Origin: Pavlovales sp. CCMP2436
Taxonomy: Eukaryota > Haptophyta > Pavlovophyceae > Pavlovales
Reading direction: 5' to 3'
NCBI GenBank assembly: GCA_026770615.1
Contig: MU631663.1
Location: 70,799 to 83,229, forward strand
DNA length: 12,431 nucleotides
Made by a program: the position numbers and the translations under genes. Under the pieces are notes generated by a model. The model worked only from the letters and a program-made list of their open reading frames with translations, ran no database searches and had not been told where the DNA came from. Shown here one piece after another: positions 1 through 6,841 of this stretch; position 1 is the stretch's first letter; each line of letters starts with the position of its first letter.

Positions 1-77
<77 letters not shown>
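1..77. repeat. 77-base G homopolymer at the window edge
   Basis: The first 77 bases are all G, followed by taagcgg. No other homopolymer in the window comes near this length. It could be a real poly-G/poly-C tract, a collapsed G-rich microsatellite or an assembly artefact at a contig edge. Sequence alone cannot decide between these. Confidence 0.9.
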
Positions 78-78
<1 letters not shown>

Positions 79-330
79 AAGCGGGGCGGAGGAGAGGGAG
101 TTACGAGGGAAGGACGGGAAGGGGGAGTTGTTTGATGTACCGTGTGCTGTACAGGTATCACCACACACACACACACTCTTACACCCATACCTGCAGAGAG
201 GGTGACAGCCCTGGTCGACAGCTGCTGTCTAATCTTGAGCACGTCGAACGGGGCACTCGCCATACGCGCGGCGATCCCTGCGACCGCGCCCGCCGCGGCG
301 TCGATGCCTGGCCCTCTCCTGGCCTGCGGC

Positions 331-405
331 CCTCCCGCGGCCCCACCCGCTGCGCAGCCCGCGGCAAGCTCTCCCCTGCTCTGCGGTCCTCCCGCGGCCC
401 CACCC
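331..405. repeat. Imperfect GC-rich direct repeat, 57-bp spacing
   Basis: The 18-mer cctcccgcggccccaccc occurs at 331-348 and 388-405, with partly matching flanks (ctcctggcctgcgg against cccctgctctgcgg). A decayed third copy begins near 422. In frame it would encode a Pro/Gly/Arg-rich 19-residue repeat, but nothing shows that it is translated. Confidence 0.6.
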
Positions 406-509
406 TGGTCAGTGCCCAACCCTCCCCTGGCCTGCATCTCCAGCCTCCGGCTAGCCTGGACAGCTCGTCACCCGTGAGAACGCAGCCATGGATTTCCCCG
501 TCATATGCT

Positions 510-530
510 TTTGATAGGGATTCAAGCTGA
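510..530 (-). mobile_element. Family X repeat, very short copy (copy A)
   Basis: On the minus strand this 21-bp segment ends with cagcttgaatccctatca, the same 18 bases that end the X copies at 1965-1988 and 7176-7199. It lies between two copies of ccgtcatatgct (498-509 and 531-542), as expected for a target-site duplication. The constant end is kept and almost everything upstream is missing, which fits a severely 5'-truncated retroelement. No coding capacity is present. Confidence 0.5.
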
Positions 531-543
531 CCGTCATATGCTA

Positions 544-623
544 ATATAGGGGGGTACGGGCTGGCGGTACGTTTCAAGTTCAAGTCAGGCTGATCTTAGC
601 GCTCCGACGCAGGCTCCTACGCA
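544..623 (-). mobile_element. Family Y repeat, copy A, flanked by 17-bp direct repeats
   Basis: This 80-bp segment is nearly identical to copies at 3781-3887 and 6842-6943. It is flanked by perfect 17-bp direct repeats, ctgaccgtcatatgcta, at 527-543 and 624-640. Read on the minus strand the constant end is a short C run followed by tatat. The other end stops earlier than in the other copies, inside the block that reads cctacgca on the plus strand. One fixed end, one variable end and a target duplication of this size suggest insertion by target-primed reverse transcription. There is no poly-A tail. Confidence 0.65.
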
Positions 624-644
624 CTGACCGTCATATGCTATACA

Positions 645-702
645 CAGTAGACCGCACACTGGGGGAGGTGGTCACCCTCCTCCCCCAGTGTGCGGTCTAC
701 TG
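645..702. repeat. Perfect 24-bp foldback with a 10-nt loop
   Basis: The arms 645-668 and 679-702 are exact reverse complements (24 of 24), starting cagtagaccgcacac and ending gtgtgcggtctactg. The loop is tggtcaccct. It begins 5 bases after the last 17-bp direct repeat of the neighbouring Y insertion. It could be a foldback-type mobile element end, a hairpin-RNA source or a cloning or sequencing foldback artefact. No gene overlaps it. Confidence 0.85.
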
Positions 703-744
703 ATATCACCGACATTTTGTGTGAATACCAAGCCGCGTGTTATG

Positions 745-768
745 CTGTACCTGCAGTTACAGGTACAG
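745..768. repeat. 9-bp inverted repeat
   Basis: ctgtacctg (745-753) and caggtacag (760-768) are perfect reverse complements around a 6-nt spacer. It lies 43 bp after the larger foldback. No function can be assigned. Confidence 0.7.
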
Positions 769-1261
769 GAGAGCACGATTCAGGCACTTCTTTACGTCGA
801 AGTATTGTTTTGCGTGTATGTTTTGTTATAATTATATATAGCGGCTCAGCAGTTTTCAAGAGGTCTCGGTCGTTTTGCTATAATTATCAAGAGATTGGAG
901 CATGAGCATGTCCATAACTTCGTCGCTATTTACCGCTTTGATCACCGTGCACGTCTTATGGTGCTGAGACATGTTGCTCGCGAGGATCTGCTTGCTGCAG
1001 TGCAAGCACTTAGCACTTTGCCGTCAGCGCCTCGCCGTTCACGTTCATCGGGCGTGGGCGCGTGGCATCGTTTCACGTTTGCGATGATCGAAGAGCGAAT
1101 ATCGCCAACGGCGAGGCGCGGCGCGGGTGGCCACGCGCACGAGTAGGTTGGGGGCCGATGAACTAGTAATTTACGTCTTTACGCTAAAAAACGATTAAAT
1201 AGGGCAAAAAAACAATCTTCGCCAAGGGGCCTGCCGGCCGGGCGTCTCTGGCGAAACTCAA

Positions 1262-1720
1262 GACGTCCCTCCGGGTTGAAATCCGAATTAGTGGCGCGAT
1301 TTCGCACTGGGGAGGGGGAAAAGTGGTGGCGGGACGAAGAAGTAGACATTGGTCACCCCTGCGCGCTGAATGTCGATAGCTGATGTCGAATAGAGCCCTC
1401 CTTGACGGTCGGAGCCCACCTCGTGTGCCTCTCAGGTGCCGCTAGGGTCGACAACATACTTCGTGTAACTAACATTTCCGATTCTCAGCGTTCGGAAGCG
1501 AAAAGAAAGTCATGATTCCCGAAGTGGGGCCGCGGAGTTTGTTGCAGATTCGTGAATGGGGCTGAATGAGGCGGTGCCCCATTCACGAATCTGCAACAAT
1601 CTCCGCGGCACCACCTCCGGTTCCTGACCGGAGGATTTTCACCGGACTTTTTTCGATTTCCCCCCCCGGACTCGCCACTAATTCGGATTTTGACCCCTCC
1701 CCCCTCCTTGGGACGTCCCT
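1262..1720. mobile_element. Nested inverted-repeat (MITE-like or foldback) element
   Basis: Two pairs of arms nest about one centre. The outer pair is 1273-1296 with 1673-1696, differing at two positions and containing ccgaattagtggcg, with gacgtccc just outside on both sides (from 1262 and to about 1719). The inner pair is about 1529-1561 with 1577-1611, sharing a long block including ttgcagattcgtgaatgggg. The outer left arm and inner left arm are about 230 bp apart, against about 60 bp on the right, so the halves are unequal through insertion or deletion. A local hairpin (cctccggt/accggagg) lies at 1614-1634. No transposase is visible. A non-autonomous terminal-inverted-repeat element is the best reading; target duplications were not found. 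Confidence 0.6.
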
Positions 1721-1836
1721 TTCAACATTTCTACGGCGGCGGAGGGTGGGGGGGTACAAATGACGCGCGTAGCGCTACCGTAGCCATATGAACGGGACCT
1801 ATGATGAGTAATTGAGTATGAACGTCGTGGCGCACA

Positions 1837-1860
1837 CACTCACACCCTTTGGTGTGAGTG
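1837..1860. repeat. 10-bp hairpin
   Basis: cactcacacc (1837-1846) and ggtgtgagtg (1851-1860) are perfect reverse complements with a 4-nt loop cttt. A second smaller inverted repeat (ggtcga/tcgacc) follows at about 1881-1897. No gene is nearby, so their role is unknown. Confidence 0.7.
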
Positions 1861-1964
1861 CTGCTGCATGAGGGTTTGGGTCGATCGCTCGACCTCAGCC
1901 TGACGTCGACCAAGCCAGTGACTGAAAAGCACCTGTTGATCCATTCTGAGCCGCTAATATATAT

Positions 1965-1988
1965 AGACGCCAGCTTGAATCCCTATCA
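1965..1988 (+). mobile_element. Family X repeat, short isolated copy
   Basis: These 24 bases (agacgccagcttgaatccct plus atca) are identical to the end of the long X copy at 7176-7199, and the last 18 match copy A. AT-rich sequence lies on both sides (taatatatat before, aaatatatgtat after). A target duplication is therefore possible but cannot be told from low-complexity sequence. It is read as another severely truncated copy retaining the constant end. Confidence 0.5.
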
Positions 1989-2298
1989 GTAAATATATGT
2001 ATATATATATATTATATGTCACTGTCAGAGTCAGACCGGCGCGTCAAGCATCATGGCAAAAATCCAACGAACAGGATGCTACTGCCTCTAACTAGTTCAG
2101 TGGCTGCTCCGCAAGGAAGACGAAGCGGCCAGGCTCCATTCAGCTGCCAGCTGGCCCGGCATTGCCCACTGGACTCTGAGTGAGAATGACTGAGAGCACC
2201 CTAATTAGTTGTCAGTAGACGTGTTCATATTGAAGAAGAATTCAAGGCAGCGCGTCAGCTCGGCATCGAACGACAGGTTTGCTGGACGAGCGCTCCAA

Positions 2299-2328
2299 CT
2301 CCAGCCGGCTGGAGATCGAGCGATCTCC
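2299..2328. repeat. Two overlapping palindromes just 3' of the rubredoxin-like gene
   Basis: ctccagccggctggag (2299-2314) is a perfect 16-bp palindrome. It overlaps ggagatcg/cgatctcc (2311-2318 and 2321-2328), a perfect 8-bp inverted repeat with a 2-nt spacer. The pair ends 4 bp before the stop codon of the minus-strand gene, so it should lie in that transcript's 3' untranslated region. It could form a structured 3' element; function unknown. Confidence 0.7.
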
Positions 2329-2331
2329 CTC

Positions 2332-2739
2332 CTACGTGCTCATGCCGTAGTAGAACAGGGCGGCGACGGCGGCGATCGAGGCGACCGTGGCGATCGCTAG
2401 GCCAGAGTCGTCGAGCGTGCCGACCACGTCGCCGGCTTTCTTTACAAAACGCCGCCGCGGGCCGGCGCACTGCGGGCACACGAACCCCCGCGCCAGCTCC
2501 TCGAACGGGACCCGCTCGTCCGGCGCGTAGATGAAGCCACAGTCCGCGCAGACCCACTCGCCGGGCCAGTAGCCTTTCTCCTCGCGCACGTCCATCTTCT
2601 TCTTCGCCGCCATCATCGCGAGCGGCGCGCGGGAGGCCACGGCCGAGCGGGCCGCCATGGACGGCCGCGCCACGCCGGCGAAGGCGCTCGCCTGGCCGGC
2701 GAGCGCGCAGCACAGGAGGCAGAGCAAGCCGCGCGACAT
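2332..2739 (-). CDS. Plastid-targeted rubredoxin-like protein with a C-terminal membrane anchor
   Basis: The 135-residue protein carries a rubredoxin-type iron site with two CxxC pairs: C64-x2-C67 followed by GFIY, and C88-x2-C91 followed by GPRRRF. This should be a one-iron Cys4 electron-transfer or assembly domain. Residues 1-19 are a hydrophobic signal peptide ending ASA, then Phe20, the usual start of a transit peptide in red-derived complex plastids; residues 23-48 are Arg/Ser/Ala-rich. Residues 113-131 form one hydrophobic helix near the end. Membrane-anchored plastid rubredoxins such as RBD1 act in photosystem II assembly, and this layout (soluble domain, then tail helix) is similar. 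Only 20 residues separate the CxxC pairs, shorter than in classical rubredoxin but as in the short-loop rubredoxin-like proteins of algae and plants. No intron. The first Met supplies the signal peptide, so this start is preferred. The exact role is inferred. Confidence 0.85.
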   Translation of the reverse strand: MSRGLLCLLCCALAGQASAFAGVARPSMAARSAVASRAPLAMMAAKKKMDVREEKGYWPGEWVCADCGFIYAPDERVPFEELARGFVCPQCAGPRRRFVKKAGDVVGTLDDSGLAIATVASIAAVAALFYYGMST

Positions 2740-3073
2740 CGGCGAATACTCCGAACACTCTGGAAGACCGGGCGATAATTACAGTAATGGAGGCGGTGGG
2801 CTGAGAAAAAGTCGGGGCAAGGGTGCTGGAGAGCGCGTGTGTGTGTGAGTACTCGGATGCCTGCAGTCGTACTTCACTGGCTGTGCTCGCTCCCCCCCCT
2901 GATCGACAGCGTGTAATGCCTGACTCGGGTCGAATTTGAAATCCAACCAGATTACGAAACTGTTCCCGCCAACCTACGGTTTTTTGTTGCTTTCGGAAAG
3001 CAAAAAAAAAAGCTCCGTCCGCCGGATTTCGAAGAGCAACCTCGAAGCGACAACACCACCGCCGACCTTTGCG
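2740..3073. promoter_or_regulatory. Shared upstream region of two divergent genes
   Basis: About 330 bp separate the start codons of the minus-strand rubredoxin-like gene and the plus-strand PDCD4-linker-like gene, so both promoters must lie here or overlap the genes. It contains a short GT run near 2836-2849, a C run near 2892-2900 and an inverted repeat ttgctttc/gaaagcaa at about 2987-3003 flanked by T and A runs. I cannot identify a TATA box or named operator. A plus-strand open frame from 2936 reads into the downstream gene in frame, but its N-terminal part looks noncoding. Confidence 0.45.
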
Positions 3074-3563
3074 ATGAACAAGCTAGAGGCCTCGCACAAG
3101 AAGAAGCACATCGCGCCCGATGCGCGGCGCAAGGACCGCATCTCGGTCGACAAGGGCCACCGCAAGGACGTGAAGAAGGGCGGCGCTGGCTCCTACGCGA
3201 TCGGCAAGCAGGTGAGTTCTAAGCTCCACAAACCGTGCGCCGCGCGTTTCACGTTGCGCCGCTGTCGCTGACCTCTGCACCCCCGCCCCAACCCTGCCTC
3301 TGCGCGCGACGTGCGATAGGGCGACGATTACGTCCACGGCCTAGGCAAGCTCGACGCGCGCGACCCCAACTACGACTCCTCTGACGAGATTGTGCGTGCG
3401 CTGCGAACCGCGCAGCACCCCTTCGCATGCCCATTTCGCCCGCACGCGCCGGCCGCGCGCCGCCTGTGCTCCTACACTCACGCGATCTTCGCGCCACGCT
3501 CCTCTCCTCGCGCAGGCCGGCACGACCTTCGAAATCACGGATTACGCGAGGATCGCCGTTTGA
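3074..3563 (+). CDS. Small three-exon protein resembling the PDCD4 linker (no MA3 domains)
   Basis: Predicted exons are 3074-3211, 3320-3391 and 3516-3563, joined by introns of 108 bp (GTGAGT...AG) and 124 bp (GTGCGT...GCAG), both phase 0. The product is 85 aa, basic at the N-terminus. Residues around 18-37 (RRKDRIS...KKGGAG) and 57-70 (LDARDPNYDSSDE) match in order the conserved linker of PDCD4-type translation-inhibitor proteins, where a basic stretch ending in KKGGAG is followed by a DPNYD motif. The MA3 domains that bind eIF4A should follow but are absent: the reading frame ends 15 residues later at TGA 3561-3563. ATG 3074 is preferred because conservation-like sequence begins just after it; an upstream in-frame ATG at 2936 would add a doubtful 46 residues. 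The splice model rests on consensus borders and motif continuity. Function unknown. Confidence 0.6.
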
Positions 3564-4173
3564 GCGACCTCGACACTGTTTTCACACACCCGGCTCGCGA
3601 TGTGCATCGAACATGAGTGAGTGAGCGTGGCAGCAACCGGGGCGTTCGACCGTCTCTTGTAGTGACTGTTCTGGCAGGCCTTGCGGCTATTCTGTTTCTC
3701 TACATTCATCTTCAGCGATGAAGTGCAACTTAAAGTTAACTAAAACTCAAACTGAGTGAGTCGTTGGCGGCGATATATATTAATGCATTAGGGGGTTCGG
3801 GCTGGCGGTACGTTTCAAGTTCAAGTCAGGCTGATCTAAGCGCTCCGACGCAGGCTCCTACGCGCTACGCCGAATTGGGGAGCTGCACGGCGATATATAT
3901 ATAAAAAAAAGAAGAAGAAACGGATAAACTCGATTATCGTGTGTCTGTCTGATCCACCTCAGTGTTGGTCGGTGGAGACGGTCTTCGTGTGCTCTGCAAA
4001 GGTCCCTTGGTGTGAGTGTTTCTCAACGCTTGGATCCGGTGGACGGGCCGGGGCGTGGAAGTTCCTGGCCGGCAGCCTGCGGCGCAAATTCCGAGCCTCC
4101 GATATACGCGACTTGGTTAACTAACTGGATGTGATTACACTATGCCTCGTCAACCGTTTGACTTTGAACGTAG
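3564..4173. other. Intergenic region with a Y insertion and AT-rich tracts
   Basis: This 610-bp gap lies between the 3' ends of the convergent small three-exon gene and the Iwr1-type gene. It holds a family Y insertion (3781-3887) between 13-bp direct repeats and an A-rich stretch at about 3903-3920. An open frame at 3939-4124 begins with GTG and has no recognisable content. I see no gene. Confidence 0.6.
3781..3887 (-). mobile_element. Family Y repeat, copy B, flanked by 13-bp direct repeats
   Basis: This segment contains the Y core (ctggcggtacgtttcaagtt and following) found in copies A and C. It is bounded by exact 13-bp direct repeats cggcgatatatat at 3768-3780 and 3888-3900. On the minus strand the constant end reads ccccctaatgcatta. 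The opposite end runs about 25 bp further than in copy A, through cgcgctacgccgaa to gagctgca, before the repeat. Part of the direct repeat is AT simple sequence, but cggcg at its start makes chance less likely. It has no coding capacity. Confidence 0.65.
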
Positions 4174-5400
4174 CTAGTCCGAGTCATCAGACTCGTCAGA
4201 TGATTCGGGGTCGGGGGGCGGCGGCAGTGGTTGGCCATCGTCACTATCGCTGTCCGGTGGCGCTGGCAGCTCGTCGCCCATGTCGGCGGCCGTGGCCAGC
4301 GAGGCGAGCCTGGCCTGGCCACGAGCGACGACGATCCCGCCTTCTCTGCGCGACTCCGCGTCACCCGCCTTGCGCCCGAGCTTTTTGCGGCGAGCGGCGG
4401 TCGAGTCGTTGGAATCGGAGCCGCTGCCCTCGAGCCGCACCGCGCGAGCCTCGTCGTCGGAGTCGGACGAGCCGGGGTCGCTTTCCGGGTAGTCGTTGGC
4501 GTAGTGCCCCTCCGCGTTCGAGTCCTCCGTCGAGTGGTCGCTGTCGCTCGCGTCGGAGCGGAACTCGTCGTCCTCGGGCCCATCGTCGTCGTACTCGATG
4601 TACATCACCGCGTCGGTTGACGGCTGCGCGCTCGCGCCGCTCTCGTCGGCAAGGTACACGTCGTACACGAACGAGTCGGGGCTGTCGGCCTCGCTCGGCG
4701 CCGCCTGCTCGGCGCAGTTGGCCAACGCCGAGGGTGTGGGCGGCGTGGGCGGCCCGAAGGGCGTGATGGGCTGCGGTTTCGAACCTGGCTTGCGGGTCTC
4801 CGGTTTGAGCTCGAGGTCGAGCATGCGCACGTGGCGGACGCTGATCGCCGCGTGCCCGCTGCCACCAATATGCGTGAGCGCGTCGCTCGCCTTCATCCGC
4901 CGTTCCTGCACGCACTTGTACCTGAAGCTGTTCGCGCGCTGGTCGTGCACCTGCCTGCTGCGCTCGCGCGCGTGGAAGGCGGCCATGGACGCCGTCGTGA
5001 GCGCCTCGTGGTGCTTAGGCGGCGCGGGCGTGCTCGGCTCGCCGCCGCCGGCCACGAGCAGGCGGTACTGCCGCACAGTGGGCCCCATCCCGTCCTTCTG
5101 CAGTCGCAGCGCGGACATGGATACGCGCTGCCGGCACGTGGGTGCGTCATTGAACACGGTCAGCGAGGGGTGGCTCGGCGCCTCCCGTGGGCGCTTCACG
5201 CGGAGGAGCGTCTGCGCGAAGCCGCCCAGCGGCACAATCATCGGCTCGGCCGCCATCAGCGCGGCCTTCCGCGAGACGCCGGCGGGCGGGGCCCAGGTGA
5301 CGGCCGGCACGAGGGGGCCGCCCAGCTTGCTCTCGAGGTTGGCGCGCGGCCGACGCGGCGGGGGCGGCTGGACCGGGGAGGCCCGCGCCGCAGTCTGCAT
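4174..5400 (-). CDS. IWR1: Iwr1/SLC7A6OS-type RNA polymerase II nuclear import factor
   Basis: The intronless frame encodes 408 aa. Residues 65-73 (TLLRVKRPR) and 105-116 (GPTVRQYRLL) match the N-terminal pattern of Iwr1 proteins. Residues 243-304 hold the diagnostic acidic block: FVYDVYLAD, then MYIEYDDD, then DSNAEGHYANDYPE, ordered as in the Iwr1 domain. The tail is Asp/Ser-rich (382-408), and a basic patch RRKKLGRK lies at 337-344. Iwr1 binds assembled RNA polymerase II in the cytoplasm and supplies its nuclear localisation signal to importin, then is exported. In known Iwr1 proteins the LRVKR motif sits near residue 10, so Met49 (codon 5254-5256) or Met54 may be the real start. Met1 is the first ATG after an in-frame TGA 15 bases upstream and would add a Pro/Ala-rich N-terminus. 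The gene is head to head with lumazine synthase. Confidence 0.85.
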   Translation of the reverse strand: MQTAARASPVQPPPPRRPRANLESKLGGPLVPAVTWAPPAGVSRKAALMAAEPMIVPLGGFAQTLLRVKRPREAPSHPSLTVFNDAPTCRQRVSMSALRLQKDGMGPTVRQYRLLVAGGGEPSTPAPPKHHEALTTASMAAFHARERSRQVHDQRANSFRYKCVQERRMKASDALTHIGGSGHAAISVRHVRMLDLELKPETRKPGSKPQPITPFGPPTPPTPSALANCAEQAAPSEADSPDSFVYDVYLADESGASAQPSTDAVMYIEYDDDGPEDDEFRSDASDSDHSTEDSNAEGHYANDYPESDPGSSDSDDEARAVRLEGSGSDSNDSTAARRKKLGRKAGDAESRREGGIVVARGQARLASLATAADMGDELPAPPDSDSDDGQPLPPPPDPESSDESDDSD

Positions 5401-5535
5401 CCCGGCCTCCGCTCAACGCCTTGGAGTCGAGCCTGCCTCGAAGCCGAGCCTGAAGCCTAAGCCGAGCTGCCACCAGTGTCGGCGATCGCGGGCCACGGCG
5501 TTGCTGGCCGACGAAACTTAGTGTTCGCGAGAACG
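5401..5535. promoter_or_regulatory. Compact bidirectional promoter region (Iwr1-like / lumazine synthase)
   Basis: Only 135 bp separate the two divergent start codons chosen here (280 bp if Iwr1 starts at Met49). Both 5' untranslated regions and core promoters must fit in it or overlap the coding ends. It holds repeats of gccgag/gccta around 5441-5466. No TATA box is visible. A plus-strand ATG at 5476 is in frame with lumazine synthase but would add 20 residues in front of its signal peptide. Confidence 0.5.
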
Positions 5536-6204
5536 ATGCGGTCCTTCGTGCTCGCGCTCGCCGCCGTCGGGTCTGTTGCCGGGTTCTCGTCCCGTGTGGT
5601 CGCGCCCGCGCGGCGCGCGGCGCCGTCGCGCGGCGCGCATATGGTGGGCGAGGGCGTCGCCAGCTTCGTGGAGCTCGACGGCTCGACCGTTCGCGTGGCG
5701 ATCGTGCACTCGCGCTGGAACGACGACATCACGGGCGCGCTGCTCGACGGGTGCCGCAAGACCCTCCTCGAGATGAAGGTGCCGGCGGAGAACATCTTCG
5801 AGACGAGCGTGCCGGGCGCCTTTGAACTGCCGCTCGCCTCGCGGCTGCTCGCGCTCTCGGGCACGACAGACGTGATCATCGCGATCGGCTGCCTGATCGA
5901 CGGCGAGACCACGCACTTTGACGTGATCTCCAACACGGTCGCGAAGGGGCTGATGGACGTGGGCCTGCAGACGGCCACGCCCGTCGTCTTTGGCGTGCTC
6001 ACGTGCAACACGCACGAGCAGGCCGTCGCGCGCTCGCACGGTGGGCACAACCACGGGGTGGACTGGGCCAAGACGGCGGTCGAGATGGCGCTCCTGCGCT
6101 CGAGCGCCCTCGGCAAGCGCTCCCAGGGCAAGATGGGCTTCAGCGTAGCCGCTGGAACCCCACTCACTGCCTCTGAGCCCGCTCCCAGCAAATACGGCTT
6201 CTGA
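5536..6204 (+). CDS. ribH: 6,7-dimethyl-8-ribityllumazine synthase, plastid-targeted
   Basis: This enzyme condenses 5-amino-6-ribitylaminouracil with 3,4-dihydroxy-2-butanone 4-phosphate, the penultimate step of riboflavin synthesis. The 222-aa product has the family motifs in order: SRWNDDIT (59-66, substrate pocket), VPGAFELP (92-99), GCLIDGETTHFD (118-129, with His127 at the catalytic position), PVVFGVLTCNTHEQAVAR (149-166, with a phosphate-binding-type Arg166) and NHGVDWAKTAVEM (172-184). Residues 1-16 are a signal peptide followed by Phe17 and a basic transit-like stretch, so import into a complex plastid is expected. Met at 5536 is chosen over the upstream ATG at 5476 because it places the signal peptide at the N-terminus. 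Two oddities: Asp122 lies where many homologues have Arg/Lys in the xIxG loop, and a Ser/Pro-containing tail of about 25 residues follows the domain. Intronless. Confidence 0.95.
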   Translation: MRSFVLALAAVGSVAGFSSRVVAPARRAAPSRGAHMVGEGVASFVELDGSTVRVAIVHSRWNDDITGALLDGCRKTLLEMKVPAENIFETSVPGAFELPLASRLLALSGTTDVIIAIGCLIDGETTHFDVISNTVAKGLMDVGLQTATPVVFGVLTCNTHEQAVARSHGGHNHGVDWAKTAVEMALLRSSALGKRSQGKMGFSVAAGTPLTASEPAPSKYGF

Positions 6205-6644
6205 AGGCACCGCATTTGACAGCGCCTGCGCCCCATCCGAGCAGACGGGAGCTAGCAGCCGAGCTACCCCGGTTCCTGCTGCCGAGATGCTGTCACCTCC
6301 CTAGCTGGCGCGCATTCGATGTAACCGGGTGTGCTAGACGCGCGCCTGGGATGGAATACTCCCGCTGTACTTCAATAAGGTCAAAAGCTAGTTTGCCTAA
6401 TTGAGTCCGCACCGTCGCGCGCGCACACACAGTCGTACACACCCACCGTCGGGCGTCGCCGCGCGCCGGCCGTCGGCGTCGGCGCATGACCTTAAGCTAG
6501 CGCCGTAGCGTGCTGTTGGCATAACTTTTTGTTCCGATAAGCTGGAACATGCTAGCCTGCGCCTGCTGATGGCTACAGGCTAGCCCCTCCTAAGGCGTTC
6601 TCTACAGGGTGTAGCGGGCAATAAGAAGGGCGAATTTTGAGCTT

Positions 6645-6738
6645 GAGGCTGAGCTTTTTAGCAAATTACATACAAACAATGCTTACATTTGCTTAAATTA
6701 CATAAAAACAATGCAAAAAAACGAGGCTCAGCTTCTTA
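6645..6738. repeat. Nested pair of direct repeats
   Basis: The inner pair, aaattacatacaaacaatgc (6663-6682) and its one-mismatch copy (6695-6714), is spaced 32 bp. It lies within an outer pair, gaggctgagcttttta (6645-6660) and gaggctcagcttctta (6723-6738), with two mismatches. The AT-rich sequence contrasts with the GC-rich surroundings. It may be an insertion with degraded flanking duplication; function unknown. Confidence 0.6.
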
Positions 6739-6841
6739 AAACAACGGCTTCTCATTGCTCGCGACACCCTGGAGTAACTAGTAGTATGCGCAGCGACTCC
6801 AGCGCTTTGTTTTCGGCTTTCTCATCATCCACCACTTCTAC

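Larger units (their letters stand above)
78..2331. other. Gene-poor, repeat-rich intergenic region
   Basis: I see no convincing gene here. Open frames at about 132-583 run through low-complexity GC-rich sequence and are open on both strands. Those at 690-905 and 895-1146 lack a proper ATG start and show no recognisable domain. The region contains a CA run near 161-176, an imperfect direct repeat (331-348 and 388-405 identical), insertion-like repeats at 498-640, a perfect foldback at 645-702, a 9-bp inverted repeat at 745-768, a nested inverted-repeat element at about 1262-1720, a short hairpin at 1837-1860 and an AT dinucleotide tract at about 1990-2020. Confidence 0.6.

Noticed and set aside
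132..583. Open frames on both strands in the GC-rich start of the window
   Set aside because: They are repetitive and Pro/Arg-rich, with no domain, no intron signals and no preference for one strand; chance frames in GC-rich sequence explain them.
544..623. Family Y as a tRNA gene or tRNA-derived SINE
   Set aside because: A partial B-box resemblance (ggttcgggctg in copies B and C) exists, but no properly spaced A box and no cloverleaf could be found by eye.
895..1146. 83-codon plus-strand frame
   Set aside because: It begins at TTG, its first ATG is at 958, and no family or targeting signal is visible. A gene cannot be excluded but is not supported.
4131..4766. Plus-strand frames opposite the Iwr1-like gene
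   Set aside because: They are antisense shadows of a high-GC coding region; the minus strand carries the recognisable Iwr1 motifs.
5476..5535. Upstream in-frame ATG for lumazine synthase
   Set aside because: It would place 20 residues before an evident signal peptide and spoil the plastid targeting signal.
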